A stretch of 64,000 nt of DNA from Sphingobacterium sp. lm-10 (GCF_023554555.1 NZ_JAMJWC010000004.1:98783-162782); one strand, 5' to 3'. Shown: positions 25,424 to 35,699, numbered from the stretch's first letter. Notes: generated by a model not told the origin, from the letters alone. Made by a program: numbers and translations.

Positions 25424-25933
25424 ATGAAATACATTCTCTTATTTAGCATTTTATTATTAACCGGATGGAACTGCTCCGCTCAACGTTGGCACACGGAGGT
25501 TGGGAAGCAGGTACCATACTTTGAGATTGACACCAAAGACGGCACGAAGAAATCGACAGCAACATTAGCAGGAAAAGTCGTGTTGATCAACTTTTTTGCC
25601 ACTTGGTGCCCGCCTTGCAGACAGGAGCTTCCCGAAGTACAAAAAAGAATCTGGGATAAGCACAAGGATCGGGAAGATTTCGAAATAGTGGTGCTCGCCA
25701 GAGAAGAAGGTTGGGACAAGCTTAACCCATTTCTAGCACAATTTGGGTACACATTTCCTTTTTATCCAGATTTGAACAGAAAGATTTATAGCCTGTTCGC
25801 TACTGACACGATTCCCAGAAATGTAATTATCGATCGCACTGGCAAAATCATTTACCAATCAATAGGGTACGAACCCGAAGAATTTGAGCAAATGGTCGAC
25901 CTCATTCAACTCCACTTAGATCAGCCATATTGA
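25424..25933 (+). CDS. TlpA-family thiol-disulfide oxidoreductase, exported
   Basis: A 169-residue protein with a signal peptide (MKYILLFSILLLTGWNCSAQ) and a thioredoxin/AhpC-TSA-like domain. The active site is C62-P-P-C65 in FFATWCPPCRQELP, and the cis-proline region TIPRNVIIDRTGKI is intact. TlpA/ResA proteins reduce disulfides in the periplasm, for instance during cytochrome c maturation; no cyt c genes are adjacent. It converges with the lacI-type gene, whose stop is 3 nt away. Confidence 0.9.
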   Translation: MKYILLFSILLLTGWNCSAQRWHTEVGKQVPYFEIDTKDGTKKSTATLAGKVVLINFFATWCPPCRQELPEVQKRIWDKHKDREDFEIVVLAREEGWDKLNPFLAQFGYTFPFYPDLNRKIYSLFATDTIPRNVIIDRTGKIIYQSIGYEPEEFEQMVDLIQLHLDQPY

Positions 25934-25935
25934 TC

Positions 25936-26952
25936 TTATTTCTTCGTAGAATCTCGAACGATAAGAATGGGATCTAATACGATGCGGGTATCGGACAATA
26001 CGAGCGGATCGGCGGATTGTAACATCGCTAGAAATAGTCTTGCAGACTCTTCTCCCATCTTCTCCGCTTGTTGATCAATCGTCGTCAATGAAGGATTGAT
26101 GTAAGCAGAGAATGTTTGATTCGCAAAGCCCACAACACCGATTTCCTTGGCGTCAATCTGCTGATCATGCAATACGTTCAATATACCTAAGGCGGTAAAG
26201 TCATCGCCTCCAATAATCGCATCCGGGCGAGCAGACAAATCTAATAACTGGCGCGTAGCGCGAATACCGGATTCTATGGACATTCCCTCGCGGATAATTA
26301 GACGGGAATCTATAGCGAGACTATGCTCTTGAAGCGCACGCGTATATCCCAAAAACCGGTCTTCAAAAATTTTTATGGTGCTGGCAGTCGATACGTAGGC
26401 GATACGTTGGTATCCCGCATCGATCAAATGCGCCGTCGCAAGATAACCAGCACGTTCATCATCGATAGCGACTTTGGGCGCATTGACCCGATCATCTATT
26501 CGATCAAAGACTAGCAAAGCCTTGTGTTCTTCGTGCACTTTATTAAGATGACTAAAGTCCGTTGTTTCCAGCGAAGGCGATATAATAATACCATCTACTT
26601 GCGCCTCCAACAAAGTCGCAATACCATTCTGCTCGGACAAAACCGACTCATTACTTTGATACAAAATAATGGAGTAGCCAGCACGCTTAAAAGACAACTC
26701 CAAGCTAGAAATAAAAGAAGAAAAGAAATGAATCTGCGCACTAGGCACAATCACACCTATGATATAGGTCTTACCTGAACTTAATGATGAGGCGACCTTA
26801 TTTGGACGATAATTAAGCTCTTCTGCCATTTTACGTACCGAATCTTTCGTCGTTTCGCTGATCAGATCAGAATTATTCAATGCGCGGGATACGGTAGAAA
26901 TCGTCGTATTTAACGCTTTCGCGATATCATAAATCGTGGTTCTTTTTTTCAC
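25936..26952 (-). CDS. LacI-family regulator of the xylose operon
   Basis: A 338-residue regulator. The HTH is TIYDIAKALNTTISTVSRALNN, with hinge helix NYRPNKVASSLSSG (about 51-64), then a periplasmic-binding-protein-like effector domain (IIGVIVPSAQIHFFSSFI onward). The start codon is GTG, with no nearby in-frame ATG. It is divergent from xylBA, and the intergenic region contains a textbook LacI-family operator, so it is probably the xylose-responsive repressor. The effector (xylose or xylulose) is inferred from context. Confidence 0.88.
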   Translation of the reverse strand: MKKRTTIYDIAKALNTTISTVSRALNNSDLISETTKDSVRKMAEELNYRPNKVASSLSSGKTYIIGVIVPSAQIHFFSSFISSLELSFKRAGYSIILYQSNESVLSEQNGIATLLEAQVDGIIISPSLETTDFSHLNKVHEEHKALLVFDRIDDRVNAPKVAIDDERAGYLATAHLIDAGYQRIAYVSTASTIKIFEDRFLGYTRALQEHSLAIDSRLIIREGMSIESGIRATRQLLDLSARPDAIIGGDDFTALGILNVLHDQQIDAKEIGVVGFANQTFSAYINPSLTTIDQQAEKMGEESARLFLAMLQSADPLVLSDTRIVLDPILIVRDSTKK

Positions 26953-26972
26953 CAGAGGTTTTTTAGAAATAA

Positions 26973-27018
26973 TTGTAAATATAAAATAATCTAACTAGAT
27001 TTATGCAAGCGCTTGCAT
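26973..27018 (+). promoter_or_regulatory. xylB promoter with LacI-type operator at the start site
   Basis: TTG (26973-26975), 20 nt, TAGATTTA (26996-27003, one mismatch to TAnnTTTG), then the perfect 16-bp palindrome ATGCAAGC-GCTTGCAT (27003-27018), which fits the LacI-family pattern TGnAAnCGnTTnCA with its central CG. The operator covers the expected transcription start, the normal position for repression by steric block. The distance to the divergent regulator start (50 nt) allows autoregulation as well. Confidence 0.8.
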
Positions 27019-27038
27019 TAAACCTAATTCTTTACAAT

Positions 27039-28535
27039 ATGCTTTTACTTGGTATAGACCTTGGTACGTCCTCCATCAAAATTTCAGTCGTAGATCACGA
27101 GAGTCAGAAGACCTTGACAACAGTGAGCTACCCGGAAGAGGAAAGCCCCATTCACTCCCCACAGAAAGGTTGGGCTGAGCAAGACCCAAACACCTGGTGG
27201 GAACATATTAAACTCGGCATACGCAAAGCGCACGATACCGGCTTATATAACCGCGCAGATATAAAATTCGTTGGAATCGCGTATCAGATGCATGGATTGG
27301 TGCTTTTGGACGACAGCGGACAAACCTTGCGCGACGCCATTATCTGGTGCGATAGTCGCGCAGTACCTATTGGTCAGCAAGCTTTCCGTGATCTGGGAGA
27401 ACAAGAGATACTACGTACACACTTGAATTCCCCGGGTAATTTTACAGCCTCCAAATTCAAATGGGTTAAAGAAAATGAACCAGAAATTTATCGGAAGTGC
27501 CGACATCTTCTCCTTCCTGGTGATTTCATATCTCATCGGCTCACTGGAGAATATTGTACGACCAATAGTGCTTTGTCAGAAGGTGTGCTATGGGATTTTT
27601 CAAAAAATAGTTTATCTCGGACTGTCCTTGACTATTATGAGTTGGATTCGTCCGTCATACCTGCTGTTCACACCGTTTTTGAAGACCATGGCCGTATCCT
27701 TCCACAGGTAGCGGATGAACTCGGATTATCGCATGACGTACATATCACGTACAAAGCGGGAGACCAACCGAATAATGCCCTTTCCTTAAATGTAATGCAG
27801 GCCGGGGAAGTAGCCGCTACAGCAGGTACATCAGGTGTGATTTACGGCGTGAGCGACCAGCTGGTATACGACAAGCAATCTCGCGTAAATACCTTTGCTC
27901 ATGTCAACCATAGTGCAGATGTGACACGTACTGGAGTACTACTTTGTATTAATGGTACTGGAATTCTATACAAATGGCTAAGACAGATGGTTGGCGCTGG
28001 GCTCTCTTACGATGAGATTAATGAGCTGGCTGCCACGGCTCCGATTGGAGCACAGGGTTTACGCACTTTTCCATTTGGCAACGGCACAGAACGCATGCTC
28101 AACGACCGGCTAATACAAGCTTCTATCACAGACATTGACTTCAACCGACACGACAAAGCTTCCCTGTTTCGTTCTGCTCAGGAAGGTATTGCTTTTGCCT
28201 TCCGCTATGGCTTAGACATTATGCGGGAGAATGGCATGACGCCGAAGGTAATTCGTGCTGGGCATGCTAACCTATTCCGAAGCTCGGTATTCAGATCGTC
28301 TTTCGTCGGTACGACTGATACACCCCTGGAGCTGTACCAGAATGATGGTAGTGTAGGCGCCGCTTTGGGAGCGGGAATAGGTGCACAGGTTTACCGCAAT
28401 GCAACCGAAGCTTTAAGTGGCCTGCAGGTGATTGCAGATTTCGTTCCTGAGCCCGCATTATCCGAGCAATACGAGGAATTATATCAAGACTGGAAAAACC
28501 AACTAAATCAAAAATTAAATACAGAGACAATATGA
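27039..28535 (+). CDS. xylB: Xylulokinase
   Basis: A 498-residue FGGY-family carbohydrate kinase that phosphorylates D-xylulose to xylulose 5-phosphate. It opens [18 protein letters not shown], has the substrate-binding motif [13 protein letters not shown], the signature GQLxxDQPNNA-like [16 protein letters not shown], and the C-terminal ATP site [13 protein letters not shown]. The identity comes from the FGGY motifs plus the adjacent xylose isomerase. An upstream in-frame ATG lies within the operator and is rejected as the start. It overlaps xylA by 4 nt. Confidence 0.94.
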   Translation: MLLLGIDLGTSSIKISVVDHESQKTLTTVSYPEEESPIHSPQKGWAEQDPNTWWEHIKLGIRKAHDTGLYNRADIKFVGIAYQMHGLVLLDDSGQTLRDAIIWCDSRAVPIGQQAFRDLGEQEILRTHLNSPGNFTASKFKWVKENEPEIYRKCRHLLLPGDFISHRLTGEYCTTNSALSEGVLWDFSKNSLSRTVLDYYELDSSVIPAVHTVFEDHGRILPQVADELGLSHDVHITYKAGDQPNNALSLNVMQAGEVAATAGTSGVIYGVSDQLVYDKQSRVNTFAHVNHSADVTRTGVLLCINGTGILYKWLRQMVGAGLSYDEINELAATAPIGAQGLRTFPFGNGTERMLNDRLIQASITDIDFNRHDKASLFRSAQEGIAFAFRYGLDIMRENGMTPKVIRAGHANLFRSSVFRSSFVGTTDTPLELYQNDGSVGAALGAGIGAQVYRNATEALSGLQVIADFVPEPALSEQYEELYQDWKNQLNQKLNTETI

Positions 28536-29860
28536 ATGTGTTAACAGGAGACAAAGAATTTTTTAATGACATTAAGCAAATCCAGTACGAGGGATTAGAA
28601 AGTGACAATCCACTATCCTTTCGTTGGTACAACCCCGATCAAGTAGTCGCTGGAAAAACCATGGCCGAACATTTTAAGTTTGCCTGCGCGTACTGGCATT
28701 CCTTTAATGGTGATGGTGGCGATCCGTTCGGTGGCGCTACACATATCTTCCCGTGGGATCGGCAGAGCGACCCATTATCACGTGCTAAAGATAAGATGGA
28801 TGCCGCCTTTGAATTTATTACTAAGCTACAGATTCCTTACTACTGTTTTCATGACGTAGATCTTGTTGATTTCACGAATGATGTGGTGGAAAATGAAAAC
28901 CGTTTACAGCAAATTGTGGCTTACGCCAAACAGAAGCAACAAGACAGCGGTGTGAAACTATTGTGGGGTACAGCAAATCTTTTTAGCCATCCTCGCTACA
29001 TGAATGGTGCGGCTACCAACCCGGATTTCCATGTGCTTGCTCATGGAGCCGCGCAGGTAAAAGCGGCAATAGATGCGACTATCGCCCTTGATGGTGAAAA
29101 CTACGTTTTTTGGGGTGGAAGAGAAGGCTACATGTCCTTGCTCAATACCAATATGAAGCGGGAACAGGAGCATCTTGCGAAGTTTCTGCACATGGCAAAA
29201 GATTATGCTCGTAAGCATGGATTTAAAGGCACGTTTTTTATAGAGCCCAAGCCATGTGAACCTTCGAAACATCAATACGATTACGATGCGGCGACTGTGA
29301 CCGGCTTCTTGCGTCAATATGATTTGTTAGACGACTTCAAGCTGAATTTGGAGGTGAATCATGCTACTTTGGCTGGACATACCTTTCAACATGAGCTGCA
29401 GGTAGCGGTAGATGCTGGATTGCTTGGTTCTATGGATGCTAACCGAGGAGATTACCAAAATGGTTGGGACACCGATCAGTTCCCTAATGATATCACGGAG
29501 CTTACGGAATGTCTTTTGATTATTTTGGAGGCAGGTGGATTTCAAGGTGGCGGGGTCAATTTCGACGCTAAAATACGACGCAATTCCACTGATTTGGCCG
29601 ATCTTGTACATGCCCACGTGGGCGGTATGGATTTGTTTGCCCGAGCGCTAGTAACAGCAGATCGTATCTTGACAGATTCAGACTATCGTAAAATTCGTCA
29701 AAATCGCTACGCTTCTTTTGATGAAGGTGCGGGTGCTACTTTCGAGCAGGGTGGTCATACCTTGGAAACGCTCCGTGATTTTGCGGCGGCTAATGGAGAA
29801 CCGCAACCTACAAGTGGAAGACAGGAATTCTTGGAAAATCTGATTAACCGCTATATTTAG
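28532..29860 (+). CDS. xylA: Xylose isomerase (class II)
   Basis: A 442-residue enzyme converting D-xylose to D-xylulose with two divalent metals. Key sites are [10 protein letters not shown] (catalytic histidine region), [18 protein letters not shown] (metal-binding Glu and Lys), [34 protein letters not shown] and the C-terminal aspartates. The length and N-terminal extension [11 protein letters not shown] match class II isomerases. It is translationally coupled to xylB and followed by a strong terminator, so the operon is xylBA only. No xylose transporter is encoded here. Confidence 0.96.
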   Translation: MNVLTGDKEFFNDIKQIQYEGLESDNPLSFRWYNPDQVVAGKTMAEHFKFACAYWHSFNGDGGDPFGGATHIFPWDRQSDPLSRAKDKMDAAFEFITKLQIPYYCFHDVDLVDFTNDVVENENRLQQIVAYAKQKQQDSGVKLLWGTANLFSHPRYMNGAATNPDFHVLAHGAAQVKAAIDATIALDGENYVFWGGREGYMSLLNTNMKREQEHLAKFLHMAKDYARKHGFKGTFFIEPKPCEPSKHQYDYDAATVTGFLRQYDLLDDFKLNLEVNHATLAGHTFQHELQVAVDAGLLGSMDANRGDYQNGWDTDQFPNDITELTECLLIILEAGGFQGGGVNFDAKIRRNSTDLADLVHAHVGGMDLFARALVTADRILTDSDYRKIRQNRYASFDEGAGATFEQGGHTLETLRDFAAANGEPQPTSGRQEFLENLINRYI

Positions 29861-29878
29861 AAACACGTATGTACAAAG

Positions 29879-29910
29879 AAAGCGGGCTCCATCTAGATGG
29901 AGCCCGCTTT
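29879..29910. terminator. Terminator between xylA and secG
   Basis: AAAGCGGGCTCCATCT followed immediately by its reverse complement AGATGGAGCCCGCTTT and then TGTAT: a perfect 16-bp-arm palindrome, GC-rich with flanking A and T tracts. It serves convergent xylA and the leftward secG operon. Confidence 0.85.
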
Positions 29911-29937
29911 TGTATCATTTAAATTAGACATTCCTTC

Positions 29938-30309
29938 TTAATTAGCACTGGTGTCGCCCGTTGTTGGCGCAACAGTCGGTGCGGCAGTACCAGCAGGAGC
30001 TTCATTTGTTGGAAGGTTCAATCCAGGATTGTTCTGCATTGGAGCTTCCAACTGATCATTTAATCTGTCTGATGAGGAAGATGAACCCCCAGGCCCAACC
30101 ATATTAAGACCCAAACAGAAAATCATCAGTGCGATTGCTAATGTCCAGGTTCCTTTTTCTAAGAAATCTCCGGTACGTTGCACACCCATCAGGTTAGAAC
30201 CACCTGCGAAACCAGAGGACAACCCCCCACCTTTAGGATTTTGTATTAACACGATTAAACCAAGTAAAACACTGGCTAATACAATTAAAATAATGATCAA
30301 GGTAACCAT
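29938..30309 (-). CDS. secG: Preprotein translocase subunit SecG
   Basis: A 123-residue SecG. The first helix is LIIILIVLASVLLGLIVLIQ, then NPKGGGLSSGFAGGSNLMGV and the second helix WTLAIALMIFCLGLNMV. The roughly 50-residue C-terminal tail is rich in Asn, Pro, Ala, Thr and Ser, and unlike the compact E. coli protein. SecG assists SecYE during export. It is the last gene of the miaB-to-secG run, 12 nt after the TPR gene. Confidence 0.93.
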   Translation of the reverse strand: MVTLIIILIVLASVLLGLIVLIQNPKGGGLSSGFAGGSNLMGVQRTGDFLEKGTWTLAIALMIFCLGLNMVGPGGSSSSSDRLNDQLEAPMQNNPGLNLPTNEAPAGTAAPTVAPTTGDTSAN

Positions 30310-30321
30310 ACTATATAAATA

Positions 30322-31341
30322 TTAAAATTTTTGCTCTAATTCTTCAATTCGGCTCGCAAAGTACACTTTTTTTTCTGGATTAATCGAAATTAATTTCCGA
30401 AAAACATCTATCGCTTTTGGATAAAGACCCTGCTCGATATAGATATTAGCCAGGGTTTCTGTGACCAACGAAAAATGATCTTCCGCGCTCTTTCTAGCCT
30501 TGTTTTCATTGTTCACTATATCCGGTGTCGGTGGAGTTATTTGGGGCTCTTCTCGTATAAAACGTTCGATCACTGCATCCGTCTTCTTTGGCATCGCCAC
30601 CTCTACGGTTTTCTGCCTAATGGAGTCGCTTAGCTTATCTTCGGGATCTTGTAGATGGAATATATTCTCTCTGATTTGATGATCCAATATCGTTTCATCA
30701 AATTTTGGTGGCACGAATTGTCCGTCTGCCCGTGTACTTAAAGATTGGATACTCACAAAAGGCTGATAAGTATTTGCGTGTTTCAGTCGCGTCTTGTACA
30801 ACCACCAGCGAAAACTATAAGGCATTAATTCATCGTCGTATACACTCAGATCTTCTTCACTTTCGCCTGCCTCGCTTACAGCTACCGGAACAACAGCTGT
30901 GATTTCTGAGGTGTGTACTTCCCTATCAGTTGCTTTTTCCAGCGCAAAGTAGTCAACCGCTTGTACCTGTTCCAAAATTAAATCCGCCAGCTCATCTTCA
31001 GGCTGCTTGGATAGCACCTCTTCCTCCGGTGTTTCTAATGGCGCCGTTATTTCATCTTGCTCCACATATTCACTCGGTATTTCTTCCACATGCTCTCCCA
31101 CCAGATCACGAAGCCAATAACGATTATCTGTGTGTAACAAGGCTTTTTGTACGGTTGTATTATCTGTGCTAGTGCTACGTACAGAAGTAGTATTCCGTCG
31201 CTGATAGGCAAATACCAGCGACTGTGCAAAAGGATATTCAGATAAAAGCATTTGAAAGTCTGCCTCCGAAATAGCATTCGGATCTCTCAGTGCTTGTGTG
31301 AATACATGTCTTATATCAGGCGTGGTAGCTGCGTTGTTCAT
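30322..31341 (-). CDS. Acidic protein with C-terminal TPR-like motif
   Basis: A 339-residue, Glu/Asp-rich protein without signal peptide or membrane helices. The last 60 residues (HFSLVTETLANIYIEQGLYP, KAIDVFRKLISINPEK) form a TPR-like helix pair. The middle is low-complexity and probably disordered. Proteins of this layout between lptE and secG are common in Bacteroidota and their role is unknown. The short intergenic gaps (12 nt on each side) show co-transcription with lptE and secG. Confidence 0.8.
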   Translation of the reverse strand: MNNAATTPDIRHVFTQALRDPNAISEADFQMLLSEYPFAQSLVFAYQRRNTTSVRSTSTDNTTVQKALLHTDNRYWLRDLVGEHVEEIPSEYVEQDEITAPLETPEEEVLSKQPEDELADLILEQVQAVDYFALEKATDREVHTSEITAVVPVAVSEAGESEEDLSVYDDELMPYSFRWWLYKTRLKHANTYQPFVSIQSLSTRADGQFVPPKFDETILDHQIRENIFHLQDPEDKLSDSIRQKTVEVAMPKKTDAVIERFIREEPQITPPTPDIVNNENKARKSAEDHFSLVTETLANIYIEQGLYPKAIDVFRKLISINPEKKVYFASRIEELEQKF

Positions 31342-31353
31342 GACGGATTTGAC

Positions 31354-31881
31354 TTACCAGTTATTGAATGTCCGATTATAAATATCCTCTGTCAACATCA
31401 GGATGATTTCTCTGGTCAGTTGTAGCTCGGTAGCTGAATTCACCATTCCTCTAAACTCTCTGAATTGTGTAAAAGAATCCTCATAGTCACTTTCGCCAGA
31501 TTCATCTTTCCTATTGGTGTATTTTACCTTCACCGTTATAGATAATCGATTCAATGCTGCCAGATTTGTATTGGCCTCGACTCCAGAAGAGGAGATGGCA
31601 TAGTTGGTGATCACTCCCTCAAAGATAGCATCGCCATTCTGGTCTACTTGATTAAGTCTGGATTGTGTCCTTATCCGTTCTTTTAAACCCTCTGTGAAGT
31701 CCTGACTGAGAGATGGAATCACCATAGCAGCAATATTCTCGAAAAAATCTACCGTATAGGTATTCATATTCTCCGGAATACTTCCGCCACTTAAGCTATA
31801 TTTCACCCCGCAGCTCTGTGTCGTGAAGATCAACAGCACACAGGTAAGAATGGAGGTAAGAATCGTTCTATGGTTATTCAT
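31354..31881 (-). CDS. lptE: LptE-like lipoprotein
   Basis: A 175-residue lipoprotein: signal ILTSILTCVLLIFTTQSCGV with lipobox cysteine at about residue 24, then KYSLSGGSIPENMNTYTVDFF and EGLKERIRTQSRL, typical of the Bacteroidota LptE (DUF4136-like) group. LptE plugs the LptD barrel and helps insert lipopolysaccharide into the outer membrane. The gene order activator-lptE-TPR-secG supports the assignment, since sequence identity within LptE is low. Confidence 0.82.
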   Translation of the reverse strand: MNNHRTILTSILTCVLLIFTTQSCGVKYSLSGGSIPENMNTYTVDFFENIAAMVIPSLSQDFTEGLKERIRTQSRLNQVDQNGDAIFEGVITNYAISSSGVEANTNLAALNRLSITVKVKYTNRKDESGESDYEDSFTQFREFRGMVNSATELQLTREIILMLTEDIYNRTFNNW

Positions 31882-31891
31882 GCAAAAAGTC

Positions 31892-33175
31892 TTAATCTAA
31901 GTTCAAATCTTTAATCTTCCGGTACAATGTACGCTCGGAAATGCCTAATTCTTGTGCAGCAGCTTTACGCTTACCTTTATGCTTTTTCAATGCACGCTTG
32001 ATCAGATCAGACTCCTTATCCACCAACGACAAGGATTCTTCTACCTCTTCGACATCCTGCGCGTTATAACGGTATTCTCCGTTAGCGGGCTTTGGCCTAT
32101 TAGGATTATGGATGGTCAAGGTCGCCGGAGAAGGCAAGCCATATTCATCGCTCATCCGAGCCGCTACATTGCCATTGTTATTATCGATGTCTTTGTACAA
32201 TTGATTGATCACAGGAGAATTTTGTTCGTACGTGCCTGCGTTAATTCCGTTTTGGATCAGCTCCACCACCAATTTCTTTAAGTCTACCATATCCCGCTTC
32301 ATATCAAACAGCACTTTATACAGTAGATCTCTTTCGGAGAAATCTTCCTTATTTTGCTCATTAACAAAAACAGGGAGATTGGATTGCTTGGCATCTGCCG
32401 GAATATAGTTGCTAAGGATGGCAGCATTAATGGTTCGTTCTCTTTCCAAAACGGCCACCTGCTCAGCGATATTTTTAAGCTGACGTACGTTGCCCGGCCA
32501 ATTATAGCTCACTAACAACTCCTGCGCATCTGGCAAAAGTTGTATACTAGGGGTGCGGTATTTATCAACAAAGTCTACTACGAATTTTCGGAACAATAAA
32601 TAAATATCCTCTGGACGCTCCCGCAAAGCAGGGATTTTAAGCGGCACTGTATTGAGTCGGTAATAAAGATCTTCGCGAAATTTATTTTTTTGCACGGCCG
32701 TATACATATCTACATTGGTAGCAGCGACGACCCGTACATTGGTCTTTTGTACTTTGGATGAACCCACCCGGATGTACTCTCCTGATTCTAAGACACGCAA
32801 TAAGCGCGCCTGCGTACCTAGAGGCAACTCACCGACTTCATCTAAGAAGATCGTACCTCCATCTACCACCTCAAAATAACCTTTACGGGCTTCCGTGGCT
32901 CCCGTAAACGATCCTTTTTCGTGCCCGAACAATTCAGAATCTATCGTTCCTTCTGGAATGGCACCGCAATTCACCGCAATAAAAGGTCCGTGTTTGCGTG
33001 CGCTGAGCTGATGGATAATATGCGAAAAGACCTCCTTACCAGAACCACTTTCTCCCTGGATCAATACGGAGATATCTGTCGGCGCTACTTGGCGTGCAAT
33101 GTCGATGGCACGATTTAGCAAGGGCGAATTGCCGATGATTCCAAATCTACTTTTTATATCCTGATGATCGACCAT
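31892..33175 (-). CDS. Sigma-54-type AAA+ transcriptional activator
   Basis: A 427-residue protein with a central AAA+ domain: Walker A GESGSGKEV (41-49), the L1 loop GSFTGA (88-93; GAFTGA in most bacterial enhancer-binding proteins), Walker B TIFLDEVGELP and R-finger region FREDLYYRLN. It lacks a receiver domain and ends in a Fis-type HTH (LIKRALKKHKGKRKAAAQEL and after). It should remodel sigma-54 holoenzyme to open -24/-12 promoters. The lack of an N-terminal sensor means its signal is unknown. Ten nt upstream of lptE; 27 nt after miaB. Confidence 0.93.
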   Translation of the reverse strand: MVDHQDIKSRFGIIGNSPLLNRAIDIARQVAPTDISVLIQGESGSGKEVFSHIIHQLSARKHGPFIAVNCGAIPEGTIDSELFGHEKGSFTGATEARKGYFEVVDGGTIFLDEVGELPLGTQARLLRVLESGEYIRVGSSKVQKTNVRVVAATNVDMYTAVQKNKFREDLYYRLNTVPLKIPALRERPEDIYLLFRKFVVDFVDKYRTPSIQLLPDAQELLVSYNWPGNVRQLKNIAEQVAVLERERTINAAILSNYIPADAKQSNLPVFVNEQNKEDFSERDLLYKVLFDMKRDMVDLKKLVVELIQNGINAGTYEQNSPVINQLYKDIDNNNGNVAARMSDEYGLPSPATLTIHNPNRPKPANGEYRYNAQDVEEVEESLSLVDKESDLIKRALKKHKGKRKAAAQELGISERTLYRKIKDLNLD

Positions 33176-33202
33176 GGGTTCAATTTAGCTTTTAAGCAAT
33201 TG

Positions 33203-34642
33203 TTAATTGACGATTTTTCCAATTAATGTAGCTGATGTGCAACTTTCTCCCAGTACATCTACATAATCTCCGGCTTTGTAACGGGCATCTATCGGAAAAA
33301 CCAACATAGCATTCTGGTCATTACGGCCACAATAATGCTGATCCGAGCGTTTGGATAAACCCTCGATCAGTACGCGATGTACTTTTCCAACATAATCTTG
33401 TATCCGTTCGTGACCATGTGCTCTTTGCAAGGCTACAATTTCGGTTAAACGACGTTTTTTTACTTCCTCTGGAATATCATCCTCAAACCGTTTGGCAGCC
33501 AATGTTCCTGGCCTTTCGGAATAGGCAAACATGTAGGCAAAATCGTATTTTACATATTCCATCATAGAAAGCGTCTCTTGATGCTCTTCTTCGGTTTCCG
33601 TACAAAATCCCGTAATAACATCAGTCGATATAGCGCATTTAGGAATGATTCGGCGGATTGCATCGACGCGATCTACATACCACTCCCGGTCATACGTCCG
33701 ATTCATAATATCTAGGATACGCGAGTTGCCCGACTGCACTGGCAAATGGATGTAATTACAAATATTCTCGTATCGAGCAATGGTGTGCAACACTTCGTCG
33801 GTGATATCTTTTGGATGGGAAGTAGAGAATCGCACACGCAACAGAGGATTTACATCTGCCACCATCGCCAGTAGCGTTGCAAAGTTTACGGTCGCTTGCG
33901 TTTCGCTACCATCATCACTTTTTTCTGCATGCTTGTAGGAATCCACATTCTGTCCTAATAGTGTAACCTCACGATATCCCGCTTCGAAAAGATCCTGGGC
34001 CTCTTTTACAATAGAATACGGATCGCGGCTACGCTCTCTGCCGCGTGTGAATGGCACAACGCAGAAAGAACACATATTATCACAACCACGCATGATGGAT
34101 ATAAATGCTGCTACGCCATTTGAATTCAGTCTCACCGGACTGATATCTGCATAGGTTTCCTCACGAGACAGCAATACATTGACCGCTTTGGCGCCATCGT
34201 CGACCTTTTCTATCAAATTAGGAAGATCCCGGTAGGCATCTGGCCCAACCACCACGTCCACTAGTTTTTCTTCTTCCAAAAATTTGGCCTTAAGACGCTC
34301 AGCCATACAGCCCAGCACACCCACGATCATTCCAGGGTTTCGAGCCTTAGCCGACTCAAATTCCTTCAGCCTGTTCCGAACACGTTGTTCGGCATTTTCG
34401 CGTATAGAGCAGGTATTAATAAATACTACGTCTGCATCCTTAAAATCTTTCGTGGTCTCAAAACCATGATCGATTAAGATAGATGCAACAATCTCACTGT
34501 CCGAAAAATTCATCTGACAACCGTAACTTTCAATGTAAAGTTTCCGCCCGTTGCTGGCACCTGTAGGCACCATATCAAGTGCCTCGCCTTGACGGGTTTC
34601 ATCGTGTGTTTTGGTTGTGTGTAATAAGTCTAACATGTCCAT
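33203..34642 (-). CDS. miaB: tRNA-2-methylthio-N6-dimethylallyladenosine synthase
   Basis: A 479-residue radical-SAM methylthiotransferase acting on i6A37 of tRNAs reading UNN codons. The N-terminal UPF0004 domain has [18 protein letters not shown], and the radical-SAM motif is [14 protein letters not shown] with CxxxCxxC. A TRAM domain ([19 protein letters not shown]) is at the C-terminus. An additional cysteine pair ligates the second [4Fe-4S] cluster ([27 protein letters not shown]). It heads the leftward run ending at secG. Confidence 0.95.
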   Translation of the reverse strand: MDMLDLLHTTKTHDETRQGEALDMVPTGASNGRKLYIESYGCQMNFSDSEIVASILIDHGFETTKDFKDADVVFINTCSIRENAEQRVRNRLKEFESAKARNPGMIVGVLGCMAERLKAKFLEEEKLVDVVVGPDAYRDLPNLIEKVDDGAKAVNVLLSREETYADISPVRLNSNGVAAFISIMRGCDNMCSFCVVPFTRGRERSRDPYSIVKEAQDLFEAGYREVTLLGQNVDSYKHAEKSDDGSETQATVNFATLLAMVADVNPLLRVRFSTSHPKDITDEVLHTIARYENICNYIHLPVQSGNSRILDIMNRTYDREWYVDRVDAIRRIIPKCAISTDVITGFCTETEEEHQETLSMMEYVKYDFAYMFAYSERPGTLAAKRFEDDIPEEVKKRRLTEIVALQRAHGHERIQDYVGKVHRVLIEGLSKRSDQHYCGRNDQNAMLVFPIDARYKAGDYVDVLGESCTSATLIGKIVN

Positions 34643-34710
34643 TTCTCAAAGAGACAAAGTTAAGAATTAAATCTTAGAATGCGTGACAAGATGTCATCTG
34701 CATCAAGATC

Positions 34711-34741
34711 TTGCATATCCTTATAATGTTTAATACTTTAG
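34711..34741 (+). promoter_or_regulatory. Candidate promoter of the DUF2911 gene
   Basis: TTG (34711-34713), 20 nt, TACTTTAG (34734-34741), one mismatch to TAnnTTTG. The predicted leader is about 10 nt to the ATG. Confidence 0.4.
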
Positions 34742-34756
34742 CAAAAAACATCCCTT

Positions 34757-35599
34757 ATGAAAAAGTTATTATCTCTATTTGTTGCCATGGCAGCGATCTT
34801 CTCTGGAGCCTCTCTGGCTCTTGCACAGGCAAAATTACCGCCTGCCAGTAGCACACAGCAGGTGTCTCAAGGACTGGGCATCAGCAAGATCTCACTAACG
34901 TATCAACGTCCAAATGCAAATGGTCGAACTATTTTTGGCGGGTTAGTTCCTTACGGTGAAGTATGGCGCACAGGTGCTAATAATGCAACGGCTATTACAT
35001 TCGACAGCGAAGTGATGATTCATGGAAAAGCAGTTCCTGCCGGAACATATGGCTTGTTTACCATTCCAACAAAAGGCGACTGGACAATCATCCTAAACAA
35101 AACTTCTGAACAATGGGGCGCATACACGTACAAACAAGAAGATGATATTCTTCGGTTTACGGTAAAGCCAAATCGCTTAGCTAAGAAGGTAGAAACCTTT
35201 AGCATCAACTTTGAAAACGTAACCACAAAAAGTCTAGATGTGGTATTAAGTTGGGAAAATGTATCGGTTCCATTTACGGTTTCTGTAGACCAGACCAAGG
35301 AAATTATGGCATCGTTGGAGACCGCAATGAAAGGGGAGAAAAAACCTTATTTTCAAGCTGCTCAATACTATTTCCAGAACAATCTTGACATGAAGAAGTC
35401 GGCAGAATGGATTGAAGAAGCAGACAAAGGAAATACAAAGGCTGCACACGTTAAATACTGGAAAGCCAAAATCCTAACAAAAGCGGGAGACAAAGCTGGT
35501 GCTGCGAAAGCTGCTCAGGAAGGAATTGATATGGCAAAGCAGGCAAACAATGTGGAGTACATCAAATTGAACACAGAAGCACTAAAAGCTGCGAAGTAA
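34757..35599 (+). CDS. DUF2911 exported protein
   Basis: A 280-residue protein with a signal peptide (LSLFVAMAAIFSGASLALAQ) and a DUF2911 domain at about residues 25-165, with the family marks RPNANGRTIFGGLVPYGEVWRTGANNATAI, FDSEVMIHGKAVPAGTYGLF and KTSEQWGAYTYKQEDDILRF. The C-terminal 100 residues are helical and TPR-like (FQAAQYYFQNNLDMKKSAEW). The function of DUF2911 is unknown; the proteins are periplasmic and very widespread in Bacteroidota. The gene is monocistronic with its own terminator. Confidence 0.88.
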   Translation: MKKLLSLFVAMAAIFSGASLALAQAKLPPASSTQQVSQGLGISKISLTYQRPNANGRTIFGGLVPYGEVWRTGANNATAITFDSEVMIHGKAVPAGTYGLFTIPTKGDWTIILNKTSEQWGAYTYKQEDDILRFTVKPNRLAKKVETFSINFENVTTKSLDVVLSWENVSVPFTVSVDQTKEIMASLETAMKGEKKPYFQAAQYYFQNNLDMKKSAEWIEEADKGNTKAAHVKYWKAKILTKAGDKAGAAKAAQEGIDMAKQANNVEYIKLNTEALKAAK

Positions 35600-35617
35600 T
35601 CGAGATAGAATTTCTCT

Positions 35618-35666
35618 AGCCGCCTGGGCGGGTGCCGATCGCGTGCGCCTTACCAGGCGGCTTTTT
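35618..35666 (+). terminator. Intrinsic terminator of the DUF2911 gene
   Basis: AGCCGCCTGG, a 25-nt GC-rich loop, CCAGGCGGCT, then TTTT; 18 nt after the stop codon. The interior GCGGGTGCCGATCGCGTGCG adds local pairing. Confidence 0.85.
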
Positions 35667-35699
35667 ATGCACTAGTGTTTTTTATGTTCTATTAGAATG

